DNA of 64,000 bases from Pseudomonas sp. GM18 (GCF_000282195.1 NZ_AKJT01000040.1:62001-126000), one strand, 5' to 3'; positions 26,039 to 35,018 are shown, numbered from the stretch's first letter. The notes: generated from the sequence alone by a model not told the origin. Program-made: numbers and translations.

Positions 26039-26656
26039 CTACCGGTTAGGCACCCGCCACAAATACCACGCCGCCACCGTCCTATAAGGGCTCCACGCCC
26101 GCCCGATATCGATCATCTGCTTGCGACTCGGCTGTTGTTCCAGCCCCTTGAGCCGGCGATAACCCTCACGCACCCCGAAGTCATCGGCGGGCAGAACGTC
26201 TGGCCGTTCCAGGCTGTAGATCAGCAGCATTTCCACGGTCCAGCGGCCGACTCCGCGCAAGGTGATCAAGCGCTCGATCAATGCTTCATCGTCCATGGCC
26301 AGCGCCGTGGCGTAGTCCGGCACCACGCCATCCAGAGCGGCCTGAGCAATGCCCTGAATGGTTGCGATTTTGCTGGCGGAAAAGCCGCAACCGCGCATCT
26401 GCTCGAAGTCGGTCGCCAGGATCTGCTCGGGTCTGGGGAAGGTGCTAGTGGGAAACAACGCCAGCAGCCGACCGACAATCGCATCGCCGGCCTTTGCATG
26501 CAGTTGCTGATAGGCAATCGCCCGCACCAGCGATTCATAAGGATCGCGAGCCGCATGGGGCTGATGCAGGCAGGGGCCGATGGCACTGATGTGGCGCTGC
26601 CAGTCGGCATCGAGGGCCGAGAGGAATTTGCTGGCCAGTTGATAGGTGTCGGGCAT
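26039..26656 (-). CDS. AlkA-type DNA-3-methyladenine glycosylase
   Basis: A 205-residue HhH-GPD DNA glycosylase that removes alkylated purines. The hairpin-helix-hairpin is ITLRGVGRWTVEMLLIY and the catalytic Asp is residue 159 in LPADDFGVREGY. It lacks the N-terminal TBP-like domain of E. coli AlkA and resembles the shorter MAG/AlkA2 forms. The ATG at 26656 has an AGGA site; the frame is open farther upstream but not conserved. It is the third gene of an ada-led minus-strand run, consistent with the adaptive response to alkylation. Confidence 0.9.
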   Translation of the reverse strand: MPDTYQLASKFLSALDADWQRHISAIGPCLHQPHAARDPYESLVRAIAYQQLHAKAGDAIVGRLLALFPTSTFPRPEQILATDFEQMRGCGFSASKIATIQGIAQAALDGVVPDYATALAMDDEALIERLITLRGVGRWTVEMLLIYSLERPDVLPADDFGVREGYRRLKGLEQQPSRKQMIDIGRAWSPYRTVAAWYLWRVPNR

Positions 26657-26730
26657 GGAGCATCCTGAGGGGCGGGTGACTGCGGCAAGACTAGTCGTCC
26701 CCCCGCAGCGCCGCACTCCATTGCTTGCGG

Positions 26731-27543
26731 TCAAACTTTCCCGGTCGGGGCCAGCAGGGCGTTCACTTGGCCGTAGGTGAAGGCCTTCAGTTCGCTGCTA
26801 TCGAGTTTTCCAGTTTGCAGAAAGCTTTTGGCCAGGCCGGCCATGGCGCCGTAGAGGAATTCGGCGATGCCCGAGCCGGCGCTCAAACGGCGCACGCCAA
26901 GGGCTTGCAGTTCTTCAGGCGACGGCAGGCCCGGGAAGCCGAGCACGTTCAGCGGCAGCGTCGTGCCGTGGCACAGGGCGTCGATCTCGTACGCCGCCGT
27001 GACGCCAGCGGCGAACAATCCGTCGGCACCGGCGGCCTGATACAACGCGGCGCGTTTGAGCGTCTCGGCGACGCGATCTTCGGCCGGCACCAGGCCCCTG
27101 AGGTACACGTCAGTGCGGGCATTGATGAACAGCTTTACGTTCCGGCGATTGGCGACCTGGCGCGCGATTTCGATCTTGCGGGCCAGCAGGTCGGGCGGGG
27201 CAGAACCGTCCTCGATATTGATCCCCACGGCACCGGCGGCGATCACTGCGTCGACCACTTGCGCAACCCGGTCCAGGTCATCGGAATAACCCGCCTCGAT
27301 GTCTACGCTCAACGGCACGCTGATGACCCGAGCGATGGATTCGACTGTGGAAACCAGCCGCTCAAGCGGCAAGGTGTTGCCATCCGGATAACCATGAACC
27401 CAGGCCACCGCTGCGCTGCTGGTGGCCACGGCTTTGCTGCCCAACTGTTCCACCAGTCGCGCCCCGGTGGCATCGGCGACGTTGGTCAGAATCAGCAGCC
27501 CGCTCTGGTGCAGTTGGTGGAACTGAGTGTCGAGTGTGTCCAT
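26731..27543 (-). CDS. Isocitrate lyase/PEP mutase family protein
   Basis: A 270-residue TIM-barrel enzyme of the isocitrate lyase/phosphoenolpyruvate mutase superfamily. The metal and substrate site appears in PLSVDIEAGYSDD and INIEDGSAPP, and the barrel strand in VKLFINARTDVYLRG. Members cleave or form C-C or P-C bonds of small oxoacids (for example 2-methylisocitrate or oxaloacetate); the lysine-cysteine signature of isocitrate lyase is not seen, so the reaction is open. ATG at 27543 has AAGGAAGGA. It lies 74 bases downstream of ada and precedes the glycosylase. Confidence 0.85.
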   Translation of the reverse strand: MDTLDTQFHQLHQSGLLILTNVADATGARLVEQLGSKAVATSSAAVAWVHGYPDGNTLPLERLVSTVESIARVISVPLSVDIEAGYSDDLDRVAQVVDAVIAAGAVGINIEDGSAPPDLLARKIEIARQVANRRNVKLFINARTDVYLRGLVPAEDRVAETLKRAALYQAAGADGLFAAGVTAAYEIDALCHGTTLPLNVLGFPGLPSPEELQALGVRRLSAGSGIAEFLYGAMAGLAKSFLQTGKLDSSELKAFTYGQVNALLAPTGKV

Positions 27544-27570
27544 GGAATGTCCTTCCTTATGACTTTTTTG

Positions 27571-27605
27571 AAAACTGTTTGTTGGAAAACCGTTTATTGG
27601 AAAAC
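27571..27605. repeat. 15-bp tandem duplication between ada and the next gene
   Basis: AAAACTGTTTGTTGG (27571-27585) and AAAACCGTTTATTGG (27586-27600) followed by a third start AAAAC. Two of 15 positions differ. Short intergenic tandem repeat of unknown role. Confidence 0.65.
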
Positions 27606-27617
27606 AGGGGGGAGTGA

Positions 27618-28700
27618 TCAGAATGCCAGTTGTTGGGTGATTTGCACCGCGGCGCTTTCCAGCCTGAGCAGAAACGCTTTGCGCGGTTGTCCTCCACCAT
27701 AGCCGGTCAGCGAGCCGTCTGCGCCGATCACCCGATGACAGGGCAGCACAATCGCCAGACGGTTTTGCCCGTTGGCCATGCCCACGGCGCGACTGGCGCC
27801 AGGCTTGCCCAATTGCGCGGCAATCGCGCCATAGGTGCTGGTCTGGCCGTAGGGGATCTTCATCAGCTCGGTCCACACCTGTTTGGCGAATGCGCTGCCG
27901 GGCAGGTGCAATGGCACGCTGAACTCGCTGCGTTTGCCGGCAAAGTATTGCGCCAGTTCTTCTTCGATCTGCCGCAAATGCCCGTTGTGTCCGGGGGCCA
28001 CGGCATAGCCATAACGGTTCTGCAGTTCTTCGATTTCCTTGGTCAATGCCGGTCGATCGAGAAACTCCAGCAGCACCAGCCCGCGCCGTTCGGCCATGGC
28101 GATCATCGGCCCCAGCGGGGTGGTCAATCGGGTGAACAGCAGGGGCTCGCTGTGGGCAGCGCGGCCGGGGGTGATGTGGAAAGACTTTTGAAACGCATCG
28201 CGAAAACCGCTCAGGGATTCGTAGCCGGAATCGAACGCCGCGTTGTCGATGGATTCGCCCTGTTTGATGCCACCCAGGGCGATGCCGAGGCGCCGGCTGC
28301 GTAGCCAGGCGTGAAAGGTCATGCCGAAATGCTGCTTGAACCAGCGCCGCAATTTCAGCGGCTCGATGCCTTCGGCAAGCAATTGGGCATCGGTCCAGCG
28401 CAGGTCGGGGTCGGCGTCGACGGATTTCAGCAGTTGTTGCACCCAGTCCGGTGCAATGGCCGCGGCGTCCAGCGGTTTGCACCGCAGGCAGGCCCGATAA
28501 CCCGCCGACATCGCCTCATCGGCATGAGCGAAGAACTCGACGTTTTCCGGCTTCGGTTTGCGCGCCGTGCAACTGGGGCGGCAGAAGATGCCGGTGGTTT
28601 TCACCGCGGTAAAGAACACCCCCTCGTAGGCGGTGTCGCGTTCGAGCATGGCGCGAACCATCTCGGCGTGAGGCGGAAGTACAGCGTTTTGTAGGTTCAT
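27618..28700 (-). CDS. ada: Ada: methylphosphotriester and O6-methylguanine methyltransferase/regulator
   Basis: A 360-residue complete Ada protein. N-terminal zinc domain: C40, C44, C71 and C74 in GIFCRPSCTARKP and YRACLRCKP; C40 is the likely acceptor of methyl groups from phosphotriesters, which turns Ada into an activator. An AraC-type helix-turn-helix follows (about 85-185). The C-terminal methyltransferase has its acceptor C321 in IVLPCHRVIGADGSLTGYGGG. The ATG at 28700 (MNLQNAVLPPHAEMV) fits the family. It heads a run with the mutase-family gene and AlkA-type glycosylase. Confidence 0.95.
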   Translation of the reverse strand: MNLQNAVLPPHAEMVRAMLERDTAYEGVFFTAVKTTGIFCRPSCTARKPKPENVEFFAHADEAMSAGYRACLRCKPLDAAAIAPDWVQQLLKSVDADPDLRWTDAQLLAEGIEPLKLRRWFKQHFGMTFHAWLRSRRLGIALGGIKQGESIDNAAFDSGYESLSGFRDAFQKSFHITPGRAAHSEPLLFTRLTTPLGPMIAMAERRGLVLLEFLDRPALTKEIEELQNRYGYAVAPGHNGHLRQIEEELAQYFAGKRSEFSVPLHLPGSAFAKQVWTELMKIPYGQTSTYGAIAAQLGKPGASRAVGMANGQNRLAIVLPCHRVIGADGSLTGYGGGQPRKAFLLRLESAAVQITQQLAF

Positions 28701-28826
28701 GGGCTGAGCATAAGCCGCGTCGCCTGGCGCCTCCACCGGAAAATCGACAGAGAATTTTTGTACCCTGAGCTACAGTCATCGGGTCACCGGCAATGCTGTA
28801 AACGATATTTTCAGGAATCCATCCCA

Positions 28827-29240
28827 ATGCAAGCATTCACGATTAAACACATCGATCACATCGTCCTGCGCGTCGAGGACCTCGAACGAAGCATCGCTTT
28901 TTACGGTGAGGTGTTCGGCGCCGAACTGGTCAAACGCCGTGACGATCTGGGCCTGGTGCATTTGCGTGCGGGCACCTCGATGATCGACCTCGTCGACATC
29001 CAGGGCGAACTCGGCCGCACGGGCGGTGCTGCCGCTGGTCGCGAACGGCGCAACGTCGACCACTTCTGCCTGCGCATTGAACCGTTCGACGAGGAAGCGC
29101 TGATCAGTCACTTGCAGTCCTTTGGCCTGAAACCCGAGAAAGCCGCCGTGCGTTTCGGCGCCGAGGGCAACGGGCTGTCTATCTATTGCTTCGATCCGGA
29201 CGGCAACCAGGTCGAACTGAAAGGGCCGTCCCAAGCGTAA
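28827..29240 (+). CDS. VOC-family (glyoxalase-like) protein
   Basis: A 137-residue single-module VOC metalloprotein. Metal ligands are expected at the His of IKHIDHIVLRV, the His of VDHFCLRI and the Glu of GNQVELKGP. The central FYGEVFGAELVKRRDD strand-helix pattern is typical. It may be a lyase, dioxygenase or resistance protein; nothing nearby tells which. ATG at 28827 follows a CAGGAATCC site. Convergent with the first LysE gene. Confidence 0.85.
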   Translation: MQAFTIKHIDHIVLRVEDLERSIAFYGEVFGAELVKRRDDLGLVHLRAGTSMIDLVDIQGELGRTGGAAAGRERRNVDHFCLRIEPFDEEALISHLQSFGLKPEKAAVRFGAEGNGLSIYCFDPDGNQVELKGPSQA

Positions 29241-29243
29241 AGG

Positions 29244-29864
29244 TCAGGCCCGTTTCGCCATCAACAGCACTGAAGCCGCCGCCGACAACAATCCCGCGCA
29301 GCAACGGTTGAACATCCGCTTGCCCCGCGGTTCGGCGAACCAGCGGCGCATGTGCAGGCCCATGTAGGCGTAGGCGCTGATGGCGATCCATTCCAGCATC
29401 AGGAACAACGCGCCGAGCACCGCGAATTGCGGAGTCACCGCCTGTGTCGGGTCGACGAACTGTGGCAGGAAGGCAGTGAACAGCAAAATGGCCTTCGGAT
29501 TACCCGCCGCCACCAGAAATTCCTGCCGCGCCAGGGCCAGGATCCCCACCGGCGTGCCGGTGATGTGCTGCTCGGCTTCGGGATTGGCACGCCACAGTTG
29601 CCACGCCAGGTACAACAGGTAAGCGGCACCGATAATCTTGATCGCGTAGAACAGCCATTCCGAGGTTTTCAGCACCACCGACAACCCGGCGGCGGCCAGG
29701 CCGATCATCCCGGCAAACGCCAGCAAACGCCCGACGCCGGCCACACAGGCACGACGATAGCCATAACGGGTGGCGTTACTGACCGACAACAGATTGTTCG
29801 GGCCGGGGGCCATGTTCAAGGCGAAGCAGGCCGGCAGAAACAGGAAGAGGGTGGCGAGGTCCAT
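29244..29864 (-). CDS. LysE/RhtB-family exporter
   Basis: A 206-residue membrane protein with about six helices, of the LysE/RhtB amino-acid exporter family. The N-terminal FALNMAPGPNNLLSVSNATRYG signature and the FLVAAGNPKAILLFTAFLPQF segment are diagnostic. Substrate unknown; homoserine/threonine-like compounds are usual for RhtB relatives. The ATG at 29864 is preferred over a frame opening at 29975. Confidence 0.88.
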   Translation of the reverse strand: MDLATLFLFLPACFALNMAPGPNNLLSVSNATRYGYRRACVAGVGRLLAFAGMIGLAAAGLSVVLKTSEWLFYAIKIIGAAYLLYLAWQLWRANPEAEQHITGTPVGILALARQEFLVAAGNPKAILLFTAFLPQFVDPTQAVTPQFAVLGALFLMLEWIAISAYAYMGLHMRRWFAEPRGKRMFNRCCAGLLSAAASVLLMAKRA

Positions 29865-29963
29865 GAACAGGGCTCCAGGAACGGGAGCGGTATTTTTATC
29901 ACGGGTGGTTGGTGGTTTGGGCCATACAGCGGTGGATGCAAATGGCCGTACAGAGAACAACAC

Positions 29964-30012
29964 GGGACAGACCACGATTGTTCGGCATTTGCCTTAAATC
30001 GTGGTCTGTCCC
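29964..30012. repeat. Perfect 16-bp inverted repeat (GGGACAGACCACGATT)
   Basis: GGGACAGACCACGATT (29964-29979) and its exact complement (29997-30012) with a 17-base loop, followed on the plus strand by TTTTTT. It looks like a terminator for plus-strand transcripts, but both flanking genes are on the minus strand, so a dispersed repeat is more likely. Confidence 0.75.
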
Positions 30013-30032
30013 TTTTTTACGGGTGAACATCA

Positions 30033-30070
30033 AGATCAAAAGATCGCAGCCTTCGGCAGCTCCTACGCCG
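30033..30070 (-). repeat. Single REP-type repeat
   Basis: GATCAAAAGATCGCAGCC followed by TTCGGCAGCTCCTAC, the same family as the inverted pair at 20998-21094. It ends at the 3' end of the DUF1059 gene. Confidence 0.75.
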
Positions 30071-30275
30071 GACGTGGGGCTTCTACGGGCGGGGTGCCGT
30101 CGTGAAACATTGTCTTCAGTTGAGCTCGCAGTTCCGGTGAATCGGTGTGCTTGTGAACACTGACCGCATGCTGTGCCGCGGCCTCCAGCAGTTCGTTTTC
30201 AGAGTCTGCGGACAGGGCGACCGAGCATTTGGAAGCGCTTGGGAACTCGCGGCAGTCGATGTATTTACGGGCCAT
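30063..30275 (-). CDS. DUF1059-family small protein
   Basis: A 70-residue protein beginning MARKYIDCREFPSASKCSVAL, with the DCREFP and HAVSVHKHTDSPELRAQLK segments of DUF1059. Function unknown. The start is supported by an AGGGAGGAAAAGATT ribosome site. It is a monocistronic gene. The final codons overlap a REP-type repeat. Confidence 0.85.
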   Translation of the reverse strand: MARKYIDCREFPSASKCSVALSADSENELLEAAAQHAVSVHKHTDSPELRAQLKTMFHDGTPPVEAPRPA

Positions 30276-30540
30276 AATCTTTTCCTCCCTACGGTGAAGG
30301 CAGGCCGTGGCCTGCGTGAACGATCACCCGACGCGTCCCCCTACATCCAACGATTGCCTGTCGCATCGAGTGTGCCGACTCTCAAAGTATAGGCCCGGCA
30401 CCAGGCAGGAACGCTGACCGACTGTGCGGTGAAGCATTTCCATGCCGATTGTCGTGAGCAAAGGGGTGTTTTCTTCAATACGGCGTTCACCCGGCTCTTT
30501 ACCTTGAGGCCTGGTTCAATTGAATTGAAGAAGGTATGCA

Positions 30541-31128
30541 ATGAGTCTGATTCTTTCCATGGCGGCGTTTGCCCTGGTCGCCTCCATTACACCGGGGCCG
30601 GTGAATATTGTGGCCTTGAGTTCGGGGGCACAGTTCGGCTTTCGCGCCAGTCTGCGGCATGTTGCCGGGGCGACTCTGGGGTTTGTGCTGTTGTTGGTGC
30701 TGATGGGTCTGGGGTTGCATGAGGTGTTGCAACGATGGCCGGCGCTGACGCAGGTGGTGCAACTGGCGGGTGTAGCGTTTCTGTTGTTCATGGCCTGGAA
30801 GCTGGCGGCGGACGATGGTCGCATCGATGCAAAAGAGTCGCGCCGAGCACCGTCGATGCTGTACGGCGCGGTGATGCAATGGCTCAATCCGAAAGCCTGG
30901 CTGGCGTGTGTAGCGGGCATGGGCGCCTTCGTCGCGGACGGCGAGGCGCGGTTGGTGTGGCAGTTTGCGGCGGTGTATCTGGTGATTTGCTATGTGTCTG
31001 TCGGTTGTTGGGCGTATGCCGGCACATGCCTGCAGGGCTATCTGAGTAATCCTGCAAGCATGCGTTTGTTCAATCGGGTGATGGCGGGTTTGCTGGGGGG
31101 GAGTGCAGCGTATTTGCTGTTTTCCTAG
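30541..31128 (+). CDS. LysE/RhtB-family exporter (second copy)
   Basis: A 195-residue LysE-type exporter with about six helices, diverged from the one at 29244-29864. Signature: ASITPGPVNIVALSSGAQFG and AVMQWLNPKAWLACVAGMGAF. ATG at 30541 follows GAAGAAGGTATGCA. A TTCAATTGAA palindrome lies 17 bases before the start and could be an operator. Convergent with the Fic-domain gene, 23 bases between stops. Confidence 0.87.
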   Translation: MSLILSMAAFALVASITPGPVNIVALSSGAQFGFRASLRHVAGATLGFVLLLVLMGLGLHEVLQRWPALTQVVQLAGVAFLLFMAWKLAADDGRIDAKESRRAPSMLYGAVMQWLNPKAWLACVAGMGAFVADGEARLVWQFAAVYLVICYVSVGCWAYAGTCLQGYLSNPASMRLFNRVMAGLLGGSAAYLLFS

Positions 31129-31151
31129 GCACCACCCCCCAGACAATCATT

Positions 31152-34100
31152 TCAATCGAGGCCGTGCAGCAAGCTGAACTCGTTTTTTGTCAGCGGTGTG
31201 AACCGGTTGTTTCGTAGCTGGCTGATGGCATACAGCGCACGACCGGTTCGGCCGTTACCGTCGCCCAGACCGTGGAAACCCACGACGGTCGCGAGCAAAT
31301 GCTTGTCGAAATGCTCATGGCCGGTGTTCAGTGTTTTCAGATGCTGTTCCATGGCAGCGAATCCGCTGATGTTACTTGGATAGATTTGGCCATCGTTTCG
31401 TACGCGTACGACGTTTGCGGAGGCAGGTGCCATGCGCCGGTGCACCTCTTTGATCACTGCGGGATCGGTCAACGACTTTTTGTTGCCCGCATATTCACGC
31501 AGTACCGCAACCATGTCGTCGACGTTATTACCTTTGGAGGTTGAACCGTTCATTATCCAGGCTCCAGCCCGTTGCGCATTGTCTGTATAGCCGTTTGGGT
31601 TGAAGGTCGACTCCGGCATGAACTGGTTATACGGCGCTTTGCCGAGGTCCTTTGTAAGCACATTTTGCTGGTAGTTTTTTACGTAGGTGACATTTTTTGT
31701 TTCGATGCGAGCAAAGTCTGTCAGTACATCGACGTAACCTTGGGCATCCGATGCGGAACGTACATTGCTGTAGCCAAGTTTGTATTCTTTCTGGAATACC
31801 TTGAATACCTCATCCACCGCCGATCGGCTGGTCAACGACTCCAAGTCCTGAGCCTGTTTGAGTTTAGTCGTCGATTCAACAACCGCTTTATTAAACAAAT
31901 GCTCCAGTTCGACAGGTGAGGCACCCTCTGGCAAGCGATTTCCCTTGTTACCCAGACGGGTCAAAATCTGTTCGACGGTTTCAATGCTGTCGTCCTTGAA
32001 TAGCGCACGCCCATGGGCAACCGTGTCCAGTGACATGCGGATCCGGGGAGCCGAGCCGGTATGGTCGATGGCCTTGATCAGGTCGTAGCTATTTGCACCG
32101 GTGAAGTAACGCAGTTGCTGTCTGGCAGCGTGTGAAGCGGAGAAGGCGCTGCCGCTCAGTTTTATCACGCCCCGGCCAAGTAGCTTGGCGCCACCCTTGA
32201 GCAGTTGCGGTACACCGCTGATGGGGTTGAATAGACCGACGACGGTACTGGCAGCGACTTTGGAGGCAGACAGTAGTTTGGAAACCAACGTCGCGGCTTT
32301 CGCGCTGATAGCGACAATTTTTACACCGATGACGGCGAAGGATACCAGCAGGACCGCTGCGTCCATGACGCAACCCAGAAGGGCGCCCCGTTGTTTTGAT
32401 GGATCACCTGATGTCATGTCTTCTATGCAACCTTTGAACGGAATGATCAGGTTCAGAATTACATTAAATACTGCATCGGTTTTTTCAATTGCTTTTTCGC
32501 GTTGCGTCGAGTCGAGGCCCAGTTCCCTCAATTCAACTTCAGTGAAGTGAGGGTTCTTTTCAGCGATAAGAGTGCTGATGGTTTCCTTGCGTTCAGAGCG
32601 GAAGTATCGATTCGGCGATGTAGAGTCTGCATCATTTGCCGATGCCTTGAACTCTCCGATCTTGAGAATGAACAAATCAGAACGCGCATTGTTACGGGGC
32701 TCTATGTTTTCTCTATAGGCGCGCATATCCAGCGGGGCTCTCAGAAGCTCTTTCTGGTCTACAAAATTTGCTTCGGTTACAAAATCATTCGCCGTCACGA
32801 GAGGACGAATTGCATCGCTGAGCTCTTCACTGAACTTACACTCCATTCGCAGTGGGAAAAGTTCATAGCAGCGGATTTTTGAATCAAGTACTGCACAGAG
32901 CAGAACGCCGTAGCGGCCGGTCTTTCCGGGTAGGGAAGTAAGAGGTCTAACGATGTGTCCAGGATTAGGAAGTTCTGGAAAACGGGTCGTTGTGTGTTCT
33001 TGAACACAATAGACACCCAAGTGGCCATCTTCAATGAACTGCCGGTCCAGCGGTCGTAGTTGCGAAAACGCGATATTTATTGTGGCGGCCATCGCTTCCA
33101 TTATTGCGTTGTGATGGTTGTGAATGGCGTGCTCGTACAAGTTAGCGACGGGATACAGGTGAGCCAAATCAGGGAATGACTGGTAAATGCTTTTACCTGT
33201 TGCGCGGTCCCAATCCTGGTTGTCCAGTTCATCGCCCATGTAAAGGTCTAAAACCGATACCTTTCTCCCCGCGCCGCCACCTGTTCCGCGATGTTTGACC
33301 AGCAGTTCGTCCGGGTCGCAATCAGGCACTTGGGATGTCAGTTCTTTCAAAGCCAGAGGCTTGCGGTGGGGCAATGGCTTGCCAAGTTCGTTCAGAGCGT
33401 TCGTCATCATGTCGACATGCTGTCGATACTCTTCCAGTGCCAGGGTAATGGCCTCCTGACTCAGATTGCCCTCGGCGTCCCGGGCAATAAGCCTGTTCGT
33501 CAATGCCCACGTGATCACCGGGTCAGTCGAGTGCGAGGCAAACAATGTTTTCGTTTCAGGGGTCAGTTCCGATACCCGGGCGAACCCGAGCAAGTGCTGA
33601 TAAGTCATGCTTCGGGAGACACCGGGAACAATCGATTCGGCGAAATGGACGGTCTGGGTGAAGACGACCCAGGCAGGTGTTCCTACACGCAATTCGGACG
33701 GTACATCGCGGACAAGGTATTCCGGCGCCATGCCGCTCAGGACCAGCTCCGCCACCAGCGGCGCAAAGACTTCGTTGAGCTTGAATGTGGCGACCAGATG
33801 CCGTTCAAGTTGCGCACGCACCTCTGCCGGGCTGACAAGCAAGTAGCGTTTCGAATAGAGGTCGAAGCCGGCAAACGTGGTACTGGCCCGTTCAGCGTCG
33901 GGATCCAGATCAAGTAGCATCGCCGCAATGATCAGTTGCTCAATAAACTGCTCTGTGGGTTTGGGGCCATTCTCATCGGCGAACCAACCCAAGGCGTCGA
34001 GGTATTCCTGGCCGCTGCCGGAGGCCCACACGGCGATGTCAATCAGCCTCGCCATTCGGTAGCTCTGGCTGGTGGGTAATCCATCGGCGGAGCCGCTTTC

Positions 34101-34838
34101 GAGTCTGAGCGAATCACCCAGCAGGGTAACCAGAGGGACTTCGCCCGCCGTCTGTTCTTCGGAGACGCGACGAATGATCGCGCGATTTTCTTCTGTGAGA
34201 TTGAACGGAGAGTCTGCAGGGGAATCCATCAGTTGCCAGTAATCGTCATACGGCGGGCTGTCTGGCAGTGTCGAGTTATTGATTAAGTCGATCAACTCTT
34301 TGGCGCCTTCTACAGTAGTAGGAAGCGGCAGACCATGAACGCGCAACCACTGACCGACCGCCATTTTTTCGGTGGCCGTCACCCATCCACCTGTCAGCTT
34401 GGCCATGCTGGCCAACAGTTGAAGGTCTTCTTCGAAAGATTCAATGCCGACGACAAAGTGGGTGATGTCGGTGCGGGTGGAGAAGAAGCCAACAGTGACA
34501 TCCTCGGAATCAACGGTGCGGCTACTGACGTTCTCATGGGTATTAAAGAGATGCCCCTGCTCATCGACTTGAAAAGAACTCGTCGCCGGAATGGACTGTT
34601 CGGACCTGATCTTTAAAAAGTCAGGATGCCGGATAAGCCTCGACAGGCACATAGCGGCGGGGCGATGCAAATTGTCAAAGTGGGAATCGGTAATACGAGT
34701 GACTGATAAGCGATCCCACGACCAGTCGATGGTTTTCATGACATATTCATCACTGAGGAAGTTGGTAATGGCGTCAGCGACGGATTGTTTCTCGCGTTGG
34801 TTATTGGTTTGAAACAGGGCGTTGTCTGGAAAGCTCAA
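31152..34838 (-). CDS. Large Fic-domain (AMPylase-type) toxin-like protein
   Basis: A 1228-residue protein. The C-terminus carries a Fic core: HGLGDGNGRTGR at residues 1189-1200, matching HxFx(D/E)GNGRxxR except Leu for Phe, with an upstream flap-like region NVVRVRNDGQIYPSNI. The catalytic His, acidic residue and anion-hole Gly-Asn-Gly-Arg are all present, so NMP transfer to a target hydroxyl is plausible. About 1000 residues precede it, with no signal peptide and one hydrophobic stretch (about 820-900, DAAVLLVSFAVIGVKIVAISA). The start is TTG at 34838 with GGAG eight bases upstream; the next in-frame ATG is codon 34. The gene is visibly A+T-richer than its neighbours. No antitoxin or immunity gene is adjacent. 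Confidence 0.85.
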   Translation of the reverse strand: MSFPDNALFQTNNQREKQSVADAITNFLSDEYVMKTIDWSWDRLSVTRITDSHFDNLHRPAAMCLSRLIRHPDFLKIRSEQSIPATSSFQVDEQGHLFNTHENVSSRTVDSEDVTVGFFSTRTDITHFVVGIESFEEDLQLLASMAKLTGGWVTATEKMAVGQWLRVHGLPLPTTVEGAKELIDLINNSTLPDSPPYDDYWQLMDSPADSPFNLTEENRAIIRRVSEEQTAGEVPLVTLLGDSLRLESGSADGLPTSQSYRMARLIDIAVWASGSGQEYLDALGWFADENGPKPTEQFIEQLIIAAMLLDLDPDAERASTTFAGFDLYSKRYLLVSPAEVRAQLERHLVATFKLNEVFAPLVAELVLSGMAPEYLVRDVPSELRVGTPAWVVFTQTVHFAESIVPGVSRSMTYQHLLGFARVSELTPETKTLFASHSTDPVITWALTNRLIARDAEGNLSQEAITLALEEYRQHVDMMTNALNELGKPLPHRKPLALKELTSQVPDCDPDELLVKHRGTGGGAGRKVSVLDLYMGDELDNQDWDRATGKSIYQSFPDLAHLYPVANLYEHAIHNHHNAIMEAMAATINIAFSQLRPLDRQFIEDGHLGVYCVQEHTTTRFPELPNPGHIVRPLTSLPGKTGRYGVLLCAVLDSKIRCYELFPLRMECKFSEELSDAIRPLVTANDFVTEANFVDQKELLRAPLDMRAYRENIEPRNNARSDLFILKIGEFKASANDADSTSPNRYFRSERKETISTLIAEKNPHFTEVELRELGLDSTQREKAIEKTDAVFNVILNLIIPFKGCIEDMTSGDPSKQRGALLGCVMDAAVLLVSFAVIGVKIVAISAKAATLVSKLLSASKVAASTVVGLFNPISGVPQLLKGGAKLLGRGVIKLSGSAFSASHAARQQLRYFTGANSYDLIKAIDHTGSAPRIRMSLDTVAHGRALFKDDSIETVEQILTRLGNKGNRLPEGASPVELEHLFNKAVVESTTKLKQAQDLESLTSRSAVDEVFKVFQKEYKLGYSNVRSASDAQGYVDVLTDFARIETKNVTYVKNYQQNVLTKDLGKAPYNQFMPESTFNPNGYTDNAQRAGAWIMNGSTSKGNNVDDMVAVLREYAGNKKSLTDPAVIKEVHRRMAPASANVVRVRNDGQIYPSNISGFAAMEQHLKTLNTGHEHFDKHLLATVVGFHGLGDGNGRTGRALYAISQLRNNRFTPLTKNEFSLLHGLD

Positions 34839-34983
34839 GTGGGAAGCTCCATCTTCTTGGGTTAAGTTTGGTTGTAACGTGGGAAGGGAGCTTAGATAAG
34901 AGTGTGGTGCTTTGTCATTTTGGTTGTATGTCTTTGTATGATATCTTTGGAAGTGCGGTTCGTTCGTTGTCGGAATGGCAACT

Positions 34984-35004
34984 AACTTTATAATGTATAA
35001 ACTT
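34984..35004. promoter_or_regulatory. AT-rich dyad between the AraC gene and the Fic-domain gene
   Basis: AACTTTATA and TATAAACTT, 8 of 9 positions complementary around three bases, in the 180-base gap ahead of the Fic-domain gene. Could be an operator or part of its promoter; the rest of the gap is A+T-rich without a clear -35/-10 pair. Confidence 0.35.
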
Positions 35005-35018
35005 CTAAATATTAGCTT

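Noticed and set aside
26731..28482. A continuous frame joining part of the ada region to the isocitrate-lyase-like gene
   Set aside because: The upstream part is ada read in the wrong frame; each gene has its own start and ribosome site, so this is not a fusion protein.
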